Of a DNA stretch of 64,000 nt, positions 26,151 to 34,281 are shown one piece after another. The stretch covers positions 4,340,001-4,404,000 of the forward strand of contig NZ_CP084561.1 in the NCBI RefSeq assembly GCF_021789315.1. The letters run 5' to 3'. Numbering within the stretch: position 1 is the first letter of the stretch; each line of letters starts with the position of its first letter. Made by a program: the position numbers and the translations under genes. Source of the stretch: Arthrobacter sp. FW305-BF8 (GTDB lineage Bacteria; Actinomycetota; Actinomycetes; Actinomycetales; Micrococcaceae). Below the pieces are notes generated by a model. It was not told where the DNA came from and did not search any database. It was given only the letters and a program-made list of their open reading frames with translations.

Positions 26151-26494
26151 CCCGATAATCGAATGACCCAGACACCGGCGCCGTACGTCCTGGTGAAGCC
26201 CGGGATACCCCCGCCCGGCAGATCACGTTTGGCCGCAGTTCTACCGGCCCTTCGACGGCGGCGGTGATCTGGCTGGGGGTACCCTCGCTCGCTCTCCGAC
26301 TGTCCCGCGACAAGACGCTTTACCGCAGCTCTCGTAAATCTCAGGTGTTGCCGGCCTTTCCGCATAGCGCTGCGCCAGCTTGTCCCTTGGGCCGACCCGG
26401 CGCCGCCCGTTCAGGGTGACGGAACATCGATTATCGGCGTTGCAGAATGGCGAGGGGAGTGCCCTGCCCCGCTAAGGGCCACGTAAAATCTGGG
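26151..26494. other. 344-base gap with dif-like sequences
   Basis: Immediately after the LysM-gene stop, the + strand carries a half-site-like CCCGATAATCGA (26151-26162), inverted relative to the full repeat at 26409-26462. No gene is supported in between. Confidence 0.4.
26409..26462 (+). repeat. Diverged dif-like repeat, copy D
   Basis: This segment aligns over 54 bases with 16432-16485 and shares GACGGAAC plus the ATTATCGGCGTT core with the other copies, in the same orientation. Its complement agrees with about 19 of 28 positions of the dif consensus as I remember it. Confidence 0.5.
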
Positions 26495-26850
26495 TCAGGA
26501 GATTGGCTTCCCTCGTAGTGTCTGAACAAGGAATGACGGTTCATCTCTGATGGGGGCCGCAGCCCAGCGATGATTGCCGTCGACGAGCACAGTTCTGCCG
26601 TCACCTAGCTCGACAGCGAGTGGTCCTTGAGTGCCCCAGGATGAGGCTTCGTCATCAAAGTTCGCTTTGGCTGCGCCAGGTAGAACTCCAAGACATCCTT
26701 CCTCAAGATCCCCTGATGGCTCGCACCAATGCTTGACAGCCGAACGTCTTCTGGGGCATCAAGGGCAAGCCGCCCGCGCTGCCCCATGCCCGGTGGAAAG
26801 CTGAAGACGCCGCAAACTGTTTCTTGCTCACCGGCTCCAGCCGCTTGTAC
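26495..26850 (-). pseudogene. Frameshifted ParB/Srx-like nuclease-domain gene remnant
   Basis: One frame gives GASHQGILRKDVLEFYLAQP. A second frame continues with NFDDEASSWGTQGPLAVELGD and then GRTVLVDGNHRWAAAPIR, ending at the stop at 26495. The DGxxRxxAA-type box (here VDGNHRWAAA) is the ParB/sulfiredoxin-like signature. The frame change lies near 26650-26665. No start codon is convincing. Confidence 0.5.
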
Positions 26851-27108
26851 CCCTCTCTTGCAGCGCGTAAAGAAAGAGGCGGCCAATGCGGCAGGCCCGC
26901 CGGTTTTGAAGTCAACCCATATTTTCAGCCGCTTTGATTCTGGAATGTTGGGGCGATCGCGCGACAGGCAACTGACGCGGTGCATTTGGTTCTGGTCCGC
27001 TTTGGTTGTGCCCGTGCTGCCGGGGCGGTCGACGGCGCTGCCGCCCAGCGTCGGCACCGGAGGATTGACTGCCTCCGCCAGTTTCACCGCACTCCGCTGG
27101 GAGCGGCC

Positions 27109-27411
27109 TTAGCCTTCGCACTCAATGCAGTATGAATGGCCGTTGCTCTCGCGCACGAGTTGGGACCGGTGCCGGACCAGGAAGCAGGAATAGCAGGTGA
27201 ATTCATCCGCGGCCTCTGGAATGACCTGGACGATGAGTTCCTCGGAGACGATCTCTCCACCGGGGGTCAGTCCTTCATCGAATGCATCGGCTTCGTCCAG
27301 TTCCTTGACGACACTGCGGGCATCCGGAGCGTTCGCAGACTGCAACGCCTCCAGCGACCGGTCCTGGGATTCCTTGACGTCGGAACGGACTTCGTCGTAA
27401 TCGGTTGCCAC
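27109..27411 (-). CDS. DUF4193-family zinc-ribbon-like protein
   Basis: A 100-residue acidic protein. Relatives across Actinobacteria (for example mycobacterial Rv2699c type) begin MATDYD, so I place the start at GTG 27411, which gives exactly that; ATG 27426 would add five residues. The C-terminus has DEFTCYSCFLVRHRSQLVRE then YCIECEG: two CxxC pairs that probably bind zinc. The acidic N-terminal half resembles RNA-polymerase-associated factors, but no function is established to my knowledge. It is monocistronic. Confidence 0.85.
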   Translation of the reverse strand: MATDYDEVRSDVKESQDRSLEALQSANAPDARSVVKELDEADAFDEGLTPGGEIVSEELIVQVIPEAADEFTCYSCFLVRHRSQLVRESNGHSYCIECEG

Positions 27412-27591
27412 TTGGGTGATTCTCATTTCTGATGTTTTCGTTGATGTTCTTTTCTGACGAGACTGCAACGCCTACCAATGCGTCGTTGTTCCCGTATCCA
27501 GGACCGTGAGGCCGTGCCGGCCCAGGCAGGCAGCGCCGGTGGAACCTCCGCCTCGTGTCCAAAGCAGGACACCGCGCCGGGCGCCCATAGG

Positions 27592-27918
27592 TCATCCGGT
27601 CAGGTTCAAGTCCCGCATCGGATCATGACTCGCCGAATAGTATTGAATCGAATGATGCGCGTCTGCGGCCAGCACGGCGTCGACCTGGGCCGTCTGGTGC
27701 GCCCGAAAGGCCTTATCGGCGTTGGCGTTCGTGCTGGCGAGGGACGGTATGTCGAGGCCGGCATTGCATCCTCTGCAGCGAATCTCATCGGTGCCCACCC
27801 AGCTGTATGCCGGGTGCAGTTTACGCACCTGCTGCATTGCTGCGGTGACAGCTTCGGTCTGGGCTGCAAAGTGCACTTCGTCCTCATGACTGAGGATGAG
27901 CCCGATGTCGATGGTCAT
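27592..27918 (-). CDS. Hypothetical 108-residue protein with a CxxC pair
   Basis: ATG 27918 (MTIDIGLILSHEDEV) follows AGAGGC. The protein has HEDEVHFAAQTEAVTAAMQQV, a helix, then a CRGC pair near residue 50 and FRAHQTAQVDAVLAAD in the last third. I know no family for it; an accessory or phage-derived origin is possible. It is co-directional with the DUF4193 gene. Confidence 0.55.
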   Translation of the reverse strand: MTIDIGLILSHEDEVHFAAQTEAVTAAMQQVRKLHPAYSWVGTDEIRCRGCNAGLDIPSLASTNANADKAFRAHQTAQVDAVLAADAHHSIQYYSASHDPMRDLNLTG

Positions 27919-28483
27919 GGTGCCTCTAACTTCGTCCCGATGGTCCATTGACAGTAATGGGTGCAGCGCCGCCGAGGAACGCCCCGAGGGTCACGGTTGC
28001 CTAACCCTTTCTGGGCTCCTCGGAGGAGCGGCGTCCGCAGGAAGCTAGCTATGAAGCAAATGGTCAGCGCCGAGGATTCGGCGGACGTTCGCGGACGCGT
28101 CCTCCTGATCGGTGATGAATGACGCGTGGGTGTCCCCGTCGTTGACGCGATGCAGGCTGATGGGACAGGGAGGGATGGGCTTCCTGCGAAGCACCACCCG
28201 AGCAGACTCCCCCGTGCCAACTGTCAGGACGACCAGCGGCCTACCGTGAAATTCGTCAGGGCCGCAGCCTGCGTAGAGGCCGCAGAATGAATGTCCTGCA
28301 CGTACATAAGTGCGTGGAGGTTGGAGGCGACCGGCGCGCCATCCTGTATGACGTTCGCGGTGTCGCACCACCCGACGCCTGCCGGCCGTATCTCTGGCTC
28401 AGGCCTGCCCCACCTTCATGTCGCTCATTGGTCCGGCGGCGACCCCGGCAATTCGTCGGATGCCTTCGTCTGAGGTTGCGCCT
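27919..28483. other. 565 bases without a firmly supported gene
   Basis: A minus-strand frame (28045-28371) encodes a coherent stretch, GRPLVVLTVGTGESARVV and SLHRVNDGDTHASFITDQ, ending in ADHLLHS. The frame just upstream continues in another phase with GAPVASNLHALMYVQDIH. This looks like one frameshifted gene of unknown family, but I cannot prove it. Confidence 0.4.
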
Positions 28484-29512
28484 TTAGTGGCAGCCGCAGG
28501 AGTTCCGGACGCGCAGGTGCGTGGGAAAGGTCCGGTGCTCCGGTTTTTCCCCGCGTCGGGCTCCGATAAGTGCTCGTACGGCCGCTTCGGCCATGGCATG
28601 TGCGGGCTGTTCTACCGTGGTCAGCGACGGCCAGCTGTATTCAGCCTCCGCGGAGCCGTCGTATGCGGCCAGGGCTATGTCCTCGGGCACCGATAGGCCG
28701 GCTTCGTGAAGCGCCCGGAGAATGCCAATGGCCTGCATGTCCGAGCTAGCGAAAATCGCGGTCGGCCTGTTTGCGGCGGCCAGCAGGCGTTGGCCTGCGG
28801 TGTAGCCGCCGTCGCGCGTGAAAAAGCTGCGGACGATGGGGCCTTCGGGCAGCCCGGCCTCGGTAAGGGCCTGCAGCCAGCCCTGTTCACGTCCGTCGGA
28901 AAAGTTGCCGGCGTTGATGCCCATTGCCAGGGCGATGTTCGTATGCCCGTGGCTTATGAGGTGCTCCACTGCGGATTTTGCAGCTGCGACCCGGTCTACG
29001 CCCACGCTGTTGAAACCGGGTATGTCGGCATCGTGGTCCAGGAGCACGGCTGGGATTTCTGCCGCTTCAAGTTCGGTGAGGTCTGGCTCGAACAGGACGC
29101 TGGACAGAATCACGCCGTCTACCTGCCGGGCGGCGAGGTTGCGGACGTTCCTGCGTTCCTTGGTGAGATTTCCGTCGGAGTTGGTCAGCAGGAGGGCGTA
29201 GCCGAGGTTGGCTGCCGCGTCCTCCACGGCACGGGCCAGCAGGGAGAAGAAGGGGTTGCCGTTGTCCGGGACGATGAGGCCGATCGTCTCGGTTGAGCCG
29301 AGCTTAAGCGCACGGGCGGCGGCGTTGGGCCGGTAGCCCAGGAGGCGGATGGCCTCCTGCACTTTGGCTTCTGTGGCGGGGGCGACCTTTTTGGGACCTT
29401 TATTGACGACGTAGCTGACAACAGCGGTGCTCACCCCGGCGAACCTGGCGACATCCTTGCGGGTCACTTGGGTACGCGGGGCGGGCACTGCTGATGTTGT
29501 CATGAGGTCCAT
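28484..29512 (-). CDS. LacI-family repressor of alpha-galactoside locus 1
   Basis: A protein of about 342 residues (MDLMTTSAV...; an ATG at 29503 would drop three residues). Its HTH is VTRKDVARFAGVSTAVVSYVVN, with the hinge-helix segment RPNAAARALKLGSTETIGL. The periplasmic-binding-like sugar domain follows (LIVPDNGNPFFSLLARAVE...). It ends in HLRVRNSCGCH, the usual LacI-tail type. It lies six bases after the Gfo/Idh/MocA gene and is divergent from the permease operon at 30907, so it very likely represses that system with an alpha-galactoside or derivative as inducer. Confidence 0.85.
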   Translation of the reverse strand: MDLMTTSAVPAPRTQVTRKDVARFAGVSTAVVSYVVNKGPKKVAPATEAKVQEAIRLLGYRPNAAARALKLGSTETIGLIVPDNGNPFFSLLARAVEDAAANLGYALLLTNSDGNLTKERRNVRNLAARQVDGVILSSVLFEPDLTELEAAEIPAVLLDHDADIPGFNSVGVDRVAAAKSAVEHLISHGHTNIALAMGINAGNFSDGREQGWLQALTEAGLPEGPIVRSFFTRDGGYTAGQRLLAAANRPTAIFASSDMQAIGILRALHEAGLSVPEDIALAAYDGSAEAEYSWPSLTTVEQPAHAMAEAAVRALIGARRGEKPEHRTFPTHLRVRNSCGCH

Positions 29513-29517
29513 GCTAG

Positions 29518-30720
29518 CTAGAGTGAGGCCGGGGCATCGCCAAAGTCCCGGACGGGCAGGCGTTCGCCGTTGCGCCGGGCGGACTCGTGGGCCACGATGC
29601 CCGGCAGGGTGAACCGCGCCGCGGTCCATGCGTTGACCGGCGGAAGTGTACGGTTATTGACCGCCGTGACGAAGTCATCAACGAGGAAGTGGTGGCTGCC
29701 TTCGTGTCCGTTGGGCGCTCCGCGGAATTCCTCAGGAAGGCGACTGCTGTCGTGGACCGGCGCCAGGCCGGAGACAAAGGCATCGCGGAGTTCGGGTGCC
29801 ACATTGGCCAGTGATGGGTCGTCCAGGGCCATGCTGGGCCTGGACTCCACCTGCTCCGAAATGTCGTGGATATTGGTCTTGTCCTGCCAGACCGTGACCT
29901 TGGCCAGCTGTTCAAAGCTGGCCTCTGTGCCAAAGAACCTGAACCGGGACTCCCGAAGGTGGGATGGGTAACCCACCCGCCGCATTTCGTTGGTACGCAT
30001 CACGCCGCCGTCGTTGAGTTCAAACAGCGCCGTTGCGTTCGAAAAATCGTTCCCGAACATGCTGATGTCCTTATCGAACACGCCGTCCTGCCGGTCATCC
30101 TTCACGCCCACACAGCTGACGCTGACAGCGTGGGCGGGAATCGCGCCCAAGACTCCACCGATAGCATGCGTCGGATAGAGCATTGGCGGATAGCTGGCGG
30201 TTTCCTTCCAGCGCTCACCGCCGCTGTACTGGTAGGCGTCATAAAAGCCGAGGTCCATGTCGTGGACGTAGTCGCCCTCGGTGTAGAAAACCCTGCCGAA
30301 CTTTCCGGCCGCGTGCTGCTCGCGGGCGTAGACGGTGGCTGGGTTGTAATAGCTAGTTTCCCCCATCATGTAGACGTTGCCGGTCTCCCGGACCGCTTCG
30401 ATGATGCGGGCAATTTCATCCTCGGAGACCGCCATGGGAACTGCCGAGTAGACGTGCTTGCCGGCCCGGAGGGCCCGCTCCACCAGTGGGCCGTGGGTCC
30501 ACCGCTGGGTGAAGATGGCCACAGCGTCGACGGCTGACTCCAGAAGCTCCTCGAAGCTGCCTACGGTACCTGACAGGCCGTAGCGTTCCACCGCTTCGGC
30601 TGCCCGCTCCGGCCGCTCGTCCACGACGAATACTTCGCTTACACCCGGGTGCAAATGGAACAGGTGCGCGAACTGGCCACCGAACTGCCCGGCGCCCACC
30701 ACTCCAATGGAAAACGTCAT
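29518..30720 (-). CDS. Gfo/Idh/MocA-family NAD(P)-dependent sugar oxidoreductase
   Basis: A 400-residue protein, ATG 30720 with GAGGAGAG upstream. The N-terminal Rossmann motif is SIGVVGAGQFGGQFA, followed by the family helix FTQRWTHGPLVERALRAGKHVYSAVPMA. The EKP-type catalytic lysine is not obvious (PMAVSE). The C-terminal alpha/beta domain has HDMDLGFYDAYQY and GGVLGAIPAHAVSV. It may oxidise or epimerise a sugar released from imported oligosaccharides. It is the first gene of the minus-strand unit with LacI and is divergent from the sugar transporter. Confidence 0.83.
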   Translation of the reverse strand: MTFSIGVVGAGQFGGQFAHLFHLHPGVSEVFVVDERPERAAEAVERYGLSGTVGSFEELLESAVDAVAIFTQRWTHGPLVERALRAGKHVYSAVPMAVSEDEIARIIEAVRETGNVYMMGETSYYNPATVYAREQHAAGKFGRVFYTEGDYVHDMDLGFYDAYQYSGGERWKETASYPPMLYPTHAIGGVLGAIPAHAVSVSCVGVKDDRQDGVFDKDISMFGNDFSNATALFELNDGGVMRTNEMRRVGYPSHLRESRFRFFGTEASFEQLAKVTVWQDKTNIHDISEQVESRPSMALDDPSLANVAPELRDAFVSGLAPVHDSSRLPEEFRGAPNGHEGSHHFLVDDFVTAVNNRTLPPVNAWTAARFTLPGIVAHESARRNGERLPVRDFGDAPASL

Positions 30721-30772
30721 TGTTTCTCTCCTCTAACTCGATCCAGCTGTTTGCCTCATCTTCCACGATGCT

Positions 30773-30863
30773 ATCTACACGCGTCAACGTATTTTTCTAA
30801 GGCTGGAAAAAAGCCTGTGTTTCTTCGGGAGACTCTTGCCCTTCCACTTCTACCCGTGTAGAT
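30773..30863. promoter_or_regulatory. Inverted ATCTACACGSGT pair, candidate LacI operators
   Basis: The 12-base word ATCTACACGCGT (30773-30784) recurs inverted as ACCCGTGTAGAT (30852-30863), 68 bases apart, in the divergent region between the Gfo/Idh/MocA gene and the permease gene. The first copy continues to CAACG, giving a CGCG-centred imperfect palindrome of LacI type. The second overlaps the -10 of the forward promoter. Looping by the adjacent LacI protein is plausible but inferred. Confidence 0.55.
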
Positions 30864-30864
30864 T
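30835..30864 (+). promoter_or_regulatory. Candidate promoter of alpha-galactoside operon 1
   Basis: TTGCCC (30835-30840) and TAGATT (30859-30864) are spaced by 18 bases, 43 bases before the permease start. The -10 lies inside the second operator-like word. Confidence 0.45.
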
Positions 30865-30906
30865 CGCTGGCAATTGTTAGTCACATCACACACTCAGGAA
30901 GGGTCG

Positions 30907-31854
30907 ATGATGACCACCCTTACCAAGCACCCACCCACCGCAGCGCATAAGGCGCCGCAGCGTCCCACCCGCCCCCGGGGCGTCGCGAAACTGCGTGACC
31001 TCAGGATCGCGCTGCTGTTCATCCTTCCGGCGATGATCGGCCTCGTTGCTTTTTGTCTCGTCCCGACCATCCGGGGTGTCTACTTGAGCTTCACCGAGTA
31101 CAGCCTGCTGGGCGAACCGGAGTGGATTGGAATCAAGAACTACACCGCGATTTTCGCGGACGAACTGTTCTGGAATGCCATGGCGGTGACCATCCAGTAC
31201 GTCGCAATCAACATCGTGTTCCAGACCGTCATCGCCCTGGGCCTGGCGCTGCTGATGCACCGGGTCGCGAAGTCCACGTTCATCCGGGGAGCCCTGCTGC
31301 TGCCGTTCCTCGTGGCCAACGTCATCGTTGCCCTGTTGTGGTTCTGGATGCTCGACTACCAGCTCGGCATCGTGAACGAGTTCATCAGCTGGATGGGACT
31401 CCCTCGCATCGCCTTCTTCGGCAGTGAACAGTGGGCCATCCCCACCATCGCCTTCGTCAACGTCTGGCGCCACATGGGCTACACCGCCCTGCTCATCTTC
31501 GCCGGCCTCCAGGCTATCCCCCATCATGTCTACGAAGTGGCCTCCCTGGACGGCGCCTCGCCCACCAGGACTTTCTGGTCCATCACCGTGCCGCTCCTGC
31601 GTCCGGTCCTGGCACTGGTCCTGGTGGTCACCGTCATCGGCTCCTTCCAGGTCTTCGACACCGTCGCGGTCACCACCGGCGGCGGCCCCGTCAACGCCAC
31701 CCGCGTCATCCAGATGTACATCTACCAAAAAGCCTTCGGCGAATCGGACTTCGGGTACGCCTCAGCCCTGTCCGTCATTCTCTTCGTGATCCTCGCACTC
31801 GTGGCCTTCATCCAAATGAAGTTCCTCAAGGGCAACGAAACGGATCTGGACTAA
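30907..31854 (+). CDS. Sugar ABC transporter permease (MalF/RafF-type)
   Basis: A 315-residue inner-membrane permease with six helices. The double ATG at 30907/30910 follows AGGAAGGG. The cytoplasmic EAA loop that contacts the ATPase reads YEVASLDGASPTRTFWSITVPLLRP. GGGPVNATRVIQMYIYQKAF near the end is typical of CUT1 oligosaccharide importers. With the next two genes it forms a binding-protein-dependent importer, probably for raffinose, melibiose or stachyose. No ATPase gene is present, so a shared one is needed. Confidence 0.87.
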   Translation: MMTTLTKHPPTAAHKAPQRPTRPRGVAKLRDLRIALLFILPAMIGLVAFCLVPTIRGVYLSFTEYSLLGEPEWIGIKNYTAIFADELFWNAMAVTIQYVAINIVFQTVIALGLALLMHRVAKSTFIRGALLLPFLVANVIVALLWFWMLDYQLGIVNEFISWMGLPRIAFFGSEQWAIPTIAFVNVWRHMGYTALLIFAGLQAIPHHVYEVASLDGASPTRTFWSITVPLLRPVLALVLVVTVIGSFQVFDTVAVTTGGGPVNATRVIQMYIYQKAFGESDFGYASALSVILFVILALVAFIQMKFLKGNETDLD

Positions 31855-31866
31855 GGAACCCCCGCC

Positions 31867-32769
31867 ATGACCACTCAGACACTCACCACCCGCAAACCCC
31901 TCAACTGGCACCGAATCGGCGCGTGGGCCATCATCGCCATCGCACTGGCCGTCACCATCCTCCCGTTCCTCTGGATGCTCCGGACAGCCCTCTCCAGCAA
32001 CCACTCACTGGCCTCCAACTCAACGAATCTCCTACCGGCAGACTTCTCCTGGGGTGCCTTCAAACGCGTCTTCGGAATGCAGACCACAGACGAGGCGATC
32101 GCCGAAGGCGGCTCCGGTGCCGCCATCGACTTCTGGCTGTACCTGCGCAACTCCATACTCTTTTCCACCGTGACCACCGCAGCCCAGGTCTTTTTCAGCG
32201 CACTTGCCGCCTACGCGTTCGCGCGGCTCCGCTGGCCCGGACGGGACAAGGTCTTCTCCGTGTTCCTGGCAACCATGATGATTCCGGGGATCTTCACCGC
32301 CCTGCCCAACTTCCTGCTCATAAAGAACCTGGGTCTGCTGAATACGTTCGCCGGGCTAACACTGCCCTTCCTGTTCATGTCCGCGTTCGGCATCTTCTTC
32401 CTGCGCCAGTTCTTCCTGAGCATGTCCCGCGAAGTGGAAGAGGCAGCCATGCTCGACGGGGCCAAGCACCTGCGCATCTTCTTCCAGATCGTCCTGCCCA
32501 ACGCCGCCGCACCTCTGGCAACCCTCGCTCTGCTGACGTTCATCGGCCAATGGAACGAATACTTCTGGCCACTGCTGGTCGGCAACGACGAAAACGTCCG
32601 CGTTCTCACCGTGGGCCTGAGCGTTTTCAAGTCCCAGTCCCCACAGGGTGCTCCCGACTGGTCCGGACTGATGGCGGCCACCATCGTTGCGGCGGTGCCC
32701 ATCCTCATCCTGTTCCTCGCCTTCGGTAAGAAAGTGGTCAACTCCATCGGATTCTCCGGCATCAAGTAG
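31867..32769 (+). CDS. Sugar ABC transporter permease (MalG/RafG-type)
   Basis: A 300-residue permease with AAGGA before ATG 31867, 12 bases after the previous stop. Six helices; the EAA loop is EEAAMLDGAKHLRIFFQIVLPNAA. LTFIGQWNEYFWPLLV is a conserved CUT1 segment. It pairs with the 30907 permease to form the pore. Confidence 0.87.
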   Translation: MTTQTLTTRKPLNWHRIGAWAIIAIALAVTILPFLWMLRTALSSNHSLASNSTNLLPADFSWGAFKRVFGMQTTDEAIAEGGSGAAIDFWLYLRNSILFSTVTTAAQVFFSALAAYAFARLRWPGRDKVFSVFLATMMIPGIFTALPNFLLIKNLGLLNTFAGLTLPFLFMSAFGIFFLRQFFLSMSREVEEAAMLDGAKHLRIFFQIVLPNAAAPLATLALLTFIGQWNEYFWPLLVGNDENVRVLTVGLSVFKSQSPQGAPDWSGLMAATIVAAVPILILFLAFGKKVVNSIGFSGIK

Positions 32770-32843
32770 ACCGCCAAACCCCAAGCACTTCCCTGTACAT
32801 ACTCCGTTCCGGGCAACCCCATGCCCTCTTCGAAAGGTCAATC

Positions 32844-34190
32844 ATGAAAAAAACCCTGGGCGCCGTCGCCGCCGCCGCAGCCATCGCCATCTCCCTCTCC
32901 GCCTGCGGGGGCGGATCCCCTTCCGCCACCGCCGGTGAGGCCAAGGGCGACATCAACTACTGGATGTGGGACGCCAACCAGCTCCCGGCCTACAAACAGT
33001 GCGCCGCCGATTTCACCAAGGCCAATCCCGACATCAAGGTCAAGATCACCCAGCGCGGCTGGGGCGACTACTGGACCACCCTGACCAACGGCTTTGTCGC
33101 CGGAAACGCCCCGGACGTCTTCGCCGACCACCTGTCCAAGTACCCGGAATTCGCCGCCAAGAAGCAGCTCCTGGCCCTCGACGACGCCGTCAACAAGGAC
33201 GGGGTCAAACTGGACATCTACAACAAGGGCCTCGCTGATCTTTGGGTGGGTCAGGACGGCAAGCGCTACGGACTGCCCAAGGACTGGGACACCGTCGCCA
33301 TGTTCTACAACAAGAAACTCGTCAAGGACGCCGGGTACACCGAGGAACAGCTCGGCAACCTTGACTGGAACCCGCAAGACGGCGGCAGCTACGAAAAGGC
33401 CATCGCCCACCTGACCGTGGACAAGAACGGCAAGCGCGGCGACGAGGCTGGCTTCGACAAGAACAAGGTTGCCGTCTACGGGCTCGGCCTGGAAAATTCC
33501 GGCACCGGCATGGGACAGACCCAGTGGAGCTTCCTGACAGCGACCACCGGCTGGACCCACACCGACAAGAACCCGTGGGGCACCAAGTTCAATTACGACG
33601 ATCCCAGGTTCCAGGAAACCATCAAGTGGTGGAAGGGGCTGGCCGACAAAGGCTACATGCCCAAGCTGGAAACCACCGTGGGCGCCAGCGTGGCAGACGC
33701 CTTCGGCGCCGGCAAGGCCGCCATCAACACCAACGGATCCTGGATGATCGGCCAGTACACCAGCTACAAGGGCATTGAAACGGGCATTGCCCCCACCCCC
33801 AAGGGGCCCAATGGCAAGCGCGCCAGCATGTTCAACGGCCTGGGCGACTCCATCTACGCCGGCACCAAATACCCTGTGGCATCGATGAAATGGGTCGAGT
33901 ACCTCGCCTCCCCGGCCTGCCAGGATGTTGTCGCCTCCAAGGCTGTGGTCTTCCCTGCGATCACATCCTCTTCCGAGAAGGCCGCCGCAGCGTTCAAGGC
34001 CAAGGGCATCGACGTTACGGCGTTCACCACCCACGTCACGGACGGCACCACAGTCCTCCTCCCCATCACCGAAAACTCGGCAAAGGTCGATGGACTCATG
34101 GGACCGGCCATGGACGCTGTTCTGTCCGGCAAGAAGGACGCCAGCAGCCTGAGCGAGGCCAACGAGAAGGTCAACGCCCTCTTCAAGTAG
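32844..34190 (+). CDS. Extracellular sugar-binding lipoprotein of ABC importer 1
   Basis: A 448-residue type 1 solute-binding protein. A lysine-rich start and hydrophobic core lead to the lipobox SLSACGGG (Cys about 20), giving a lipid anchor. The mature part has GDINYWMWDANQ, NAPDVFADHLSKYPEFA and KAAINTNGSWMIGQY, usual in oligosaccharide-binding proteins. It captures the sugar for the two permeases upstream. A strong hairpin follows at 34210-34245, which may keep its transcript more abundant than the enzyme gene behind it. Confidence 0.88.
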   Translation: MKKTLGAVAAAAAIAISLSACGGGSPSATAGEAKGDINYWMWDANQLPAYKQCAADFTKANPDIKVKITQRGWGDYWTTLTNGFVAGNAPDVFADHLSKYPEFAAKKQLLALDDAVNKDGVKLDIYNKGLADLWVGQDGKRYGLPKDWDTVAMFYNKKLVKDAGYTEEQLGNLDWNPQDGGSYEKAIAHLTVDKNGKRGDEAGFDKNKVAVYGLGLENSGTGMGQTQWSFLTATTGWTHTDKNPWGTKFNYDDPRFQETIKWWKGLADKGYMPKLETTVGASVADAFGAGKAAINTNGSWMIGQYTSYKGIETGIAPTPKGPNGKRASMFNGLGDSIYAGTKYPVASMKWVEYLASPACQDVVASKAVVFPAITSSSEKAAAAFKAKGIDVTAFTTHVTDGTTVLLPITENSAKVDGLMGPAMDAVLSGKKDASSLSEANEKVNALFK

Positions 34191-34209
34191 GCAACCCGCC
34201 ACACAGCTT

Positions 34210-34245
34210 GCGCGCCGCGGGCGCCTCTCCTTCCCCGCGGCGCGC
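34210..34245 (+). terminator. Intra-operon hairpin between binding protein and alpha-galactosidase genes
   Basis: A perfect 12-base GC stem (GCGCGCCGCGGG and complement) with a 12-base loop begins 20 bases after the binding-protein stop. No T run follows, so partial termination or 3'-end protection of the upstream message is likely. Confidence 0.7.
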
Positions 34246-34281
34246 AGCCCACCCCTTACTTCCAAGCAAAGGACAGCATTC

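Noticed and set aside
27592..27620. A GGTTCAAGTCC string suggestive of a tRNA
   Set aside because: The flanking bases do not pair into a T stem and it lies in the coding end of a small gene.
14459..28483. Insertion sequence or prophage in the accessory region
   Set aside because: No transposase, integrase or phage structural gene was recognised in any frame; only repeats and remnants are present.
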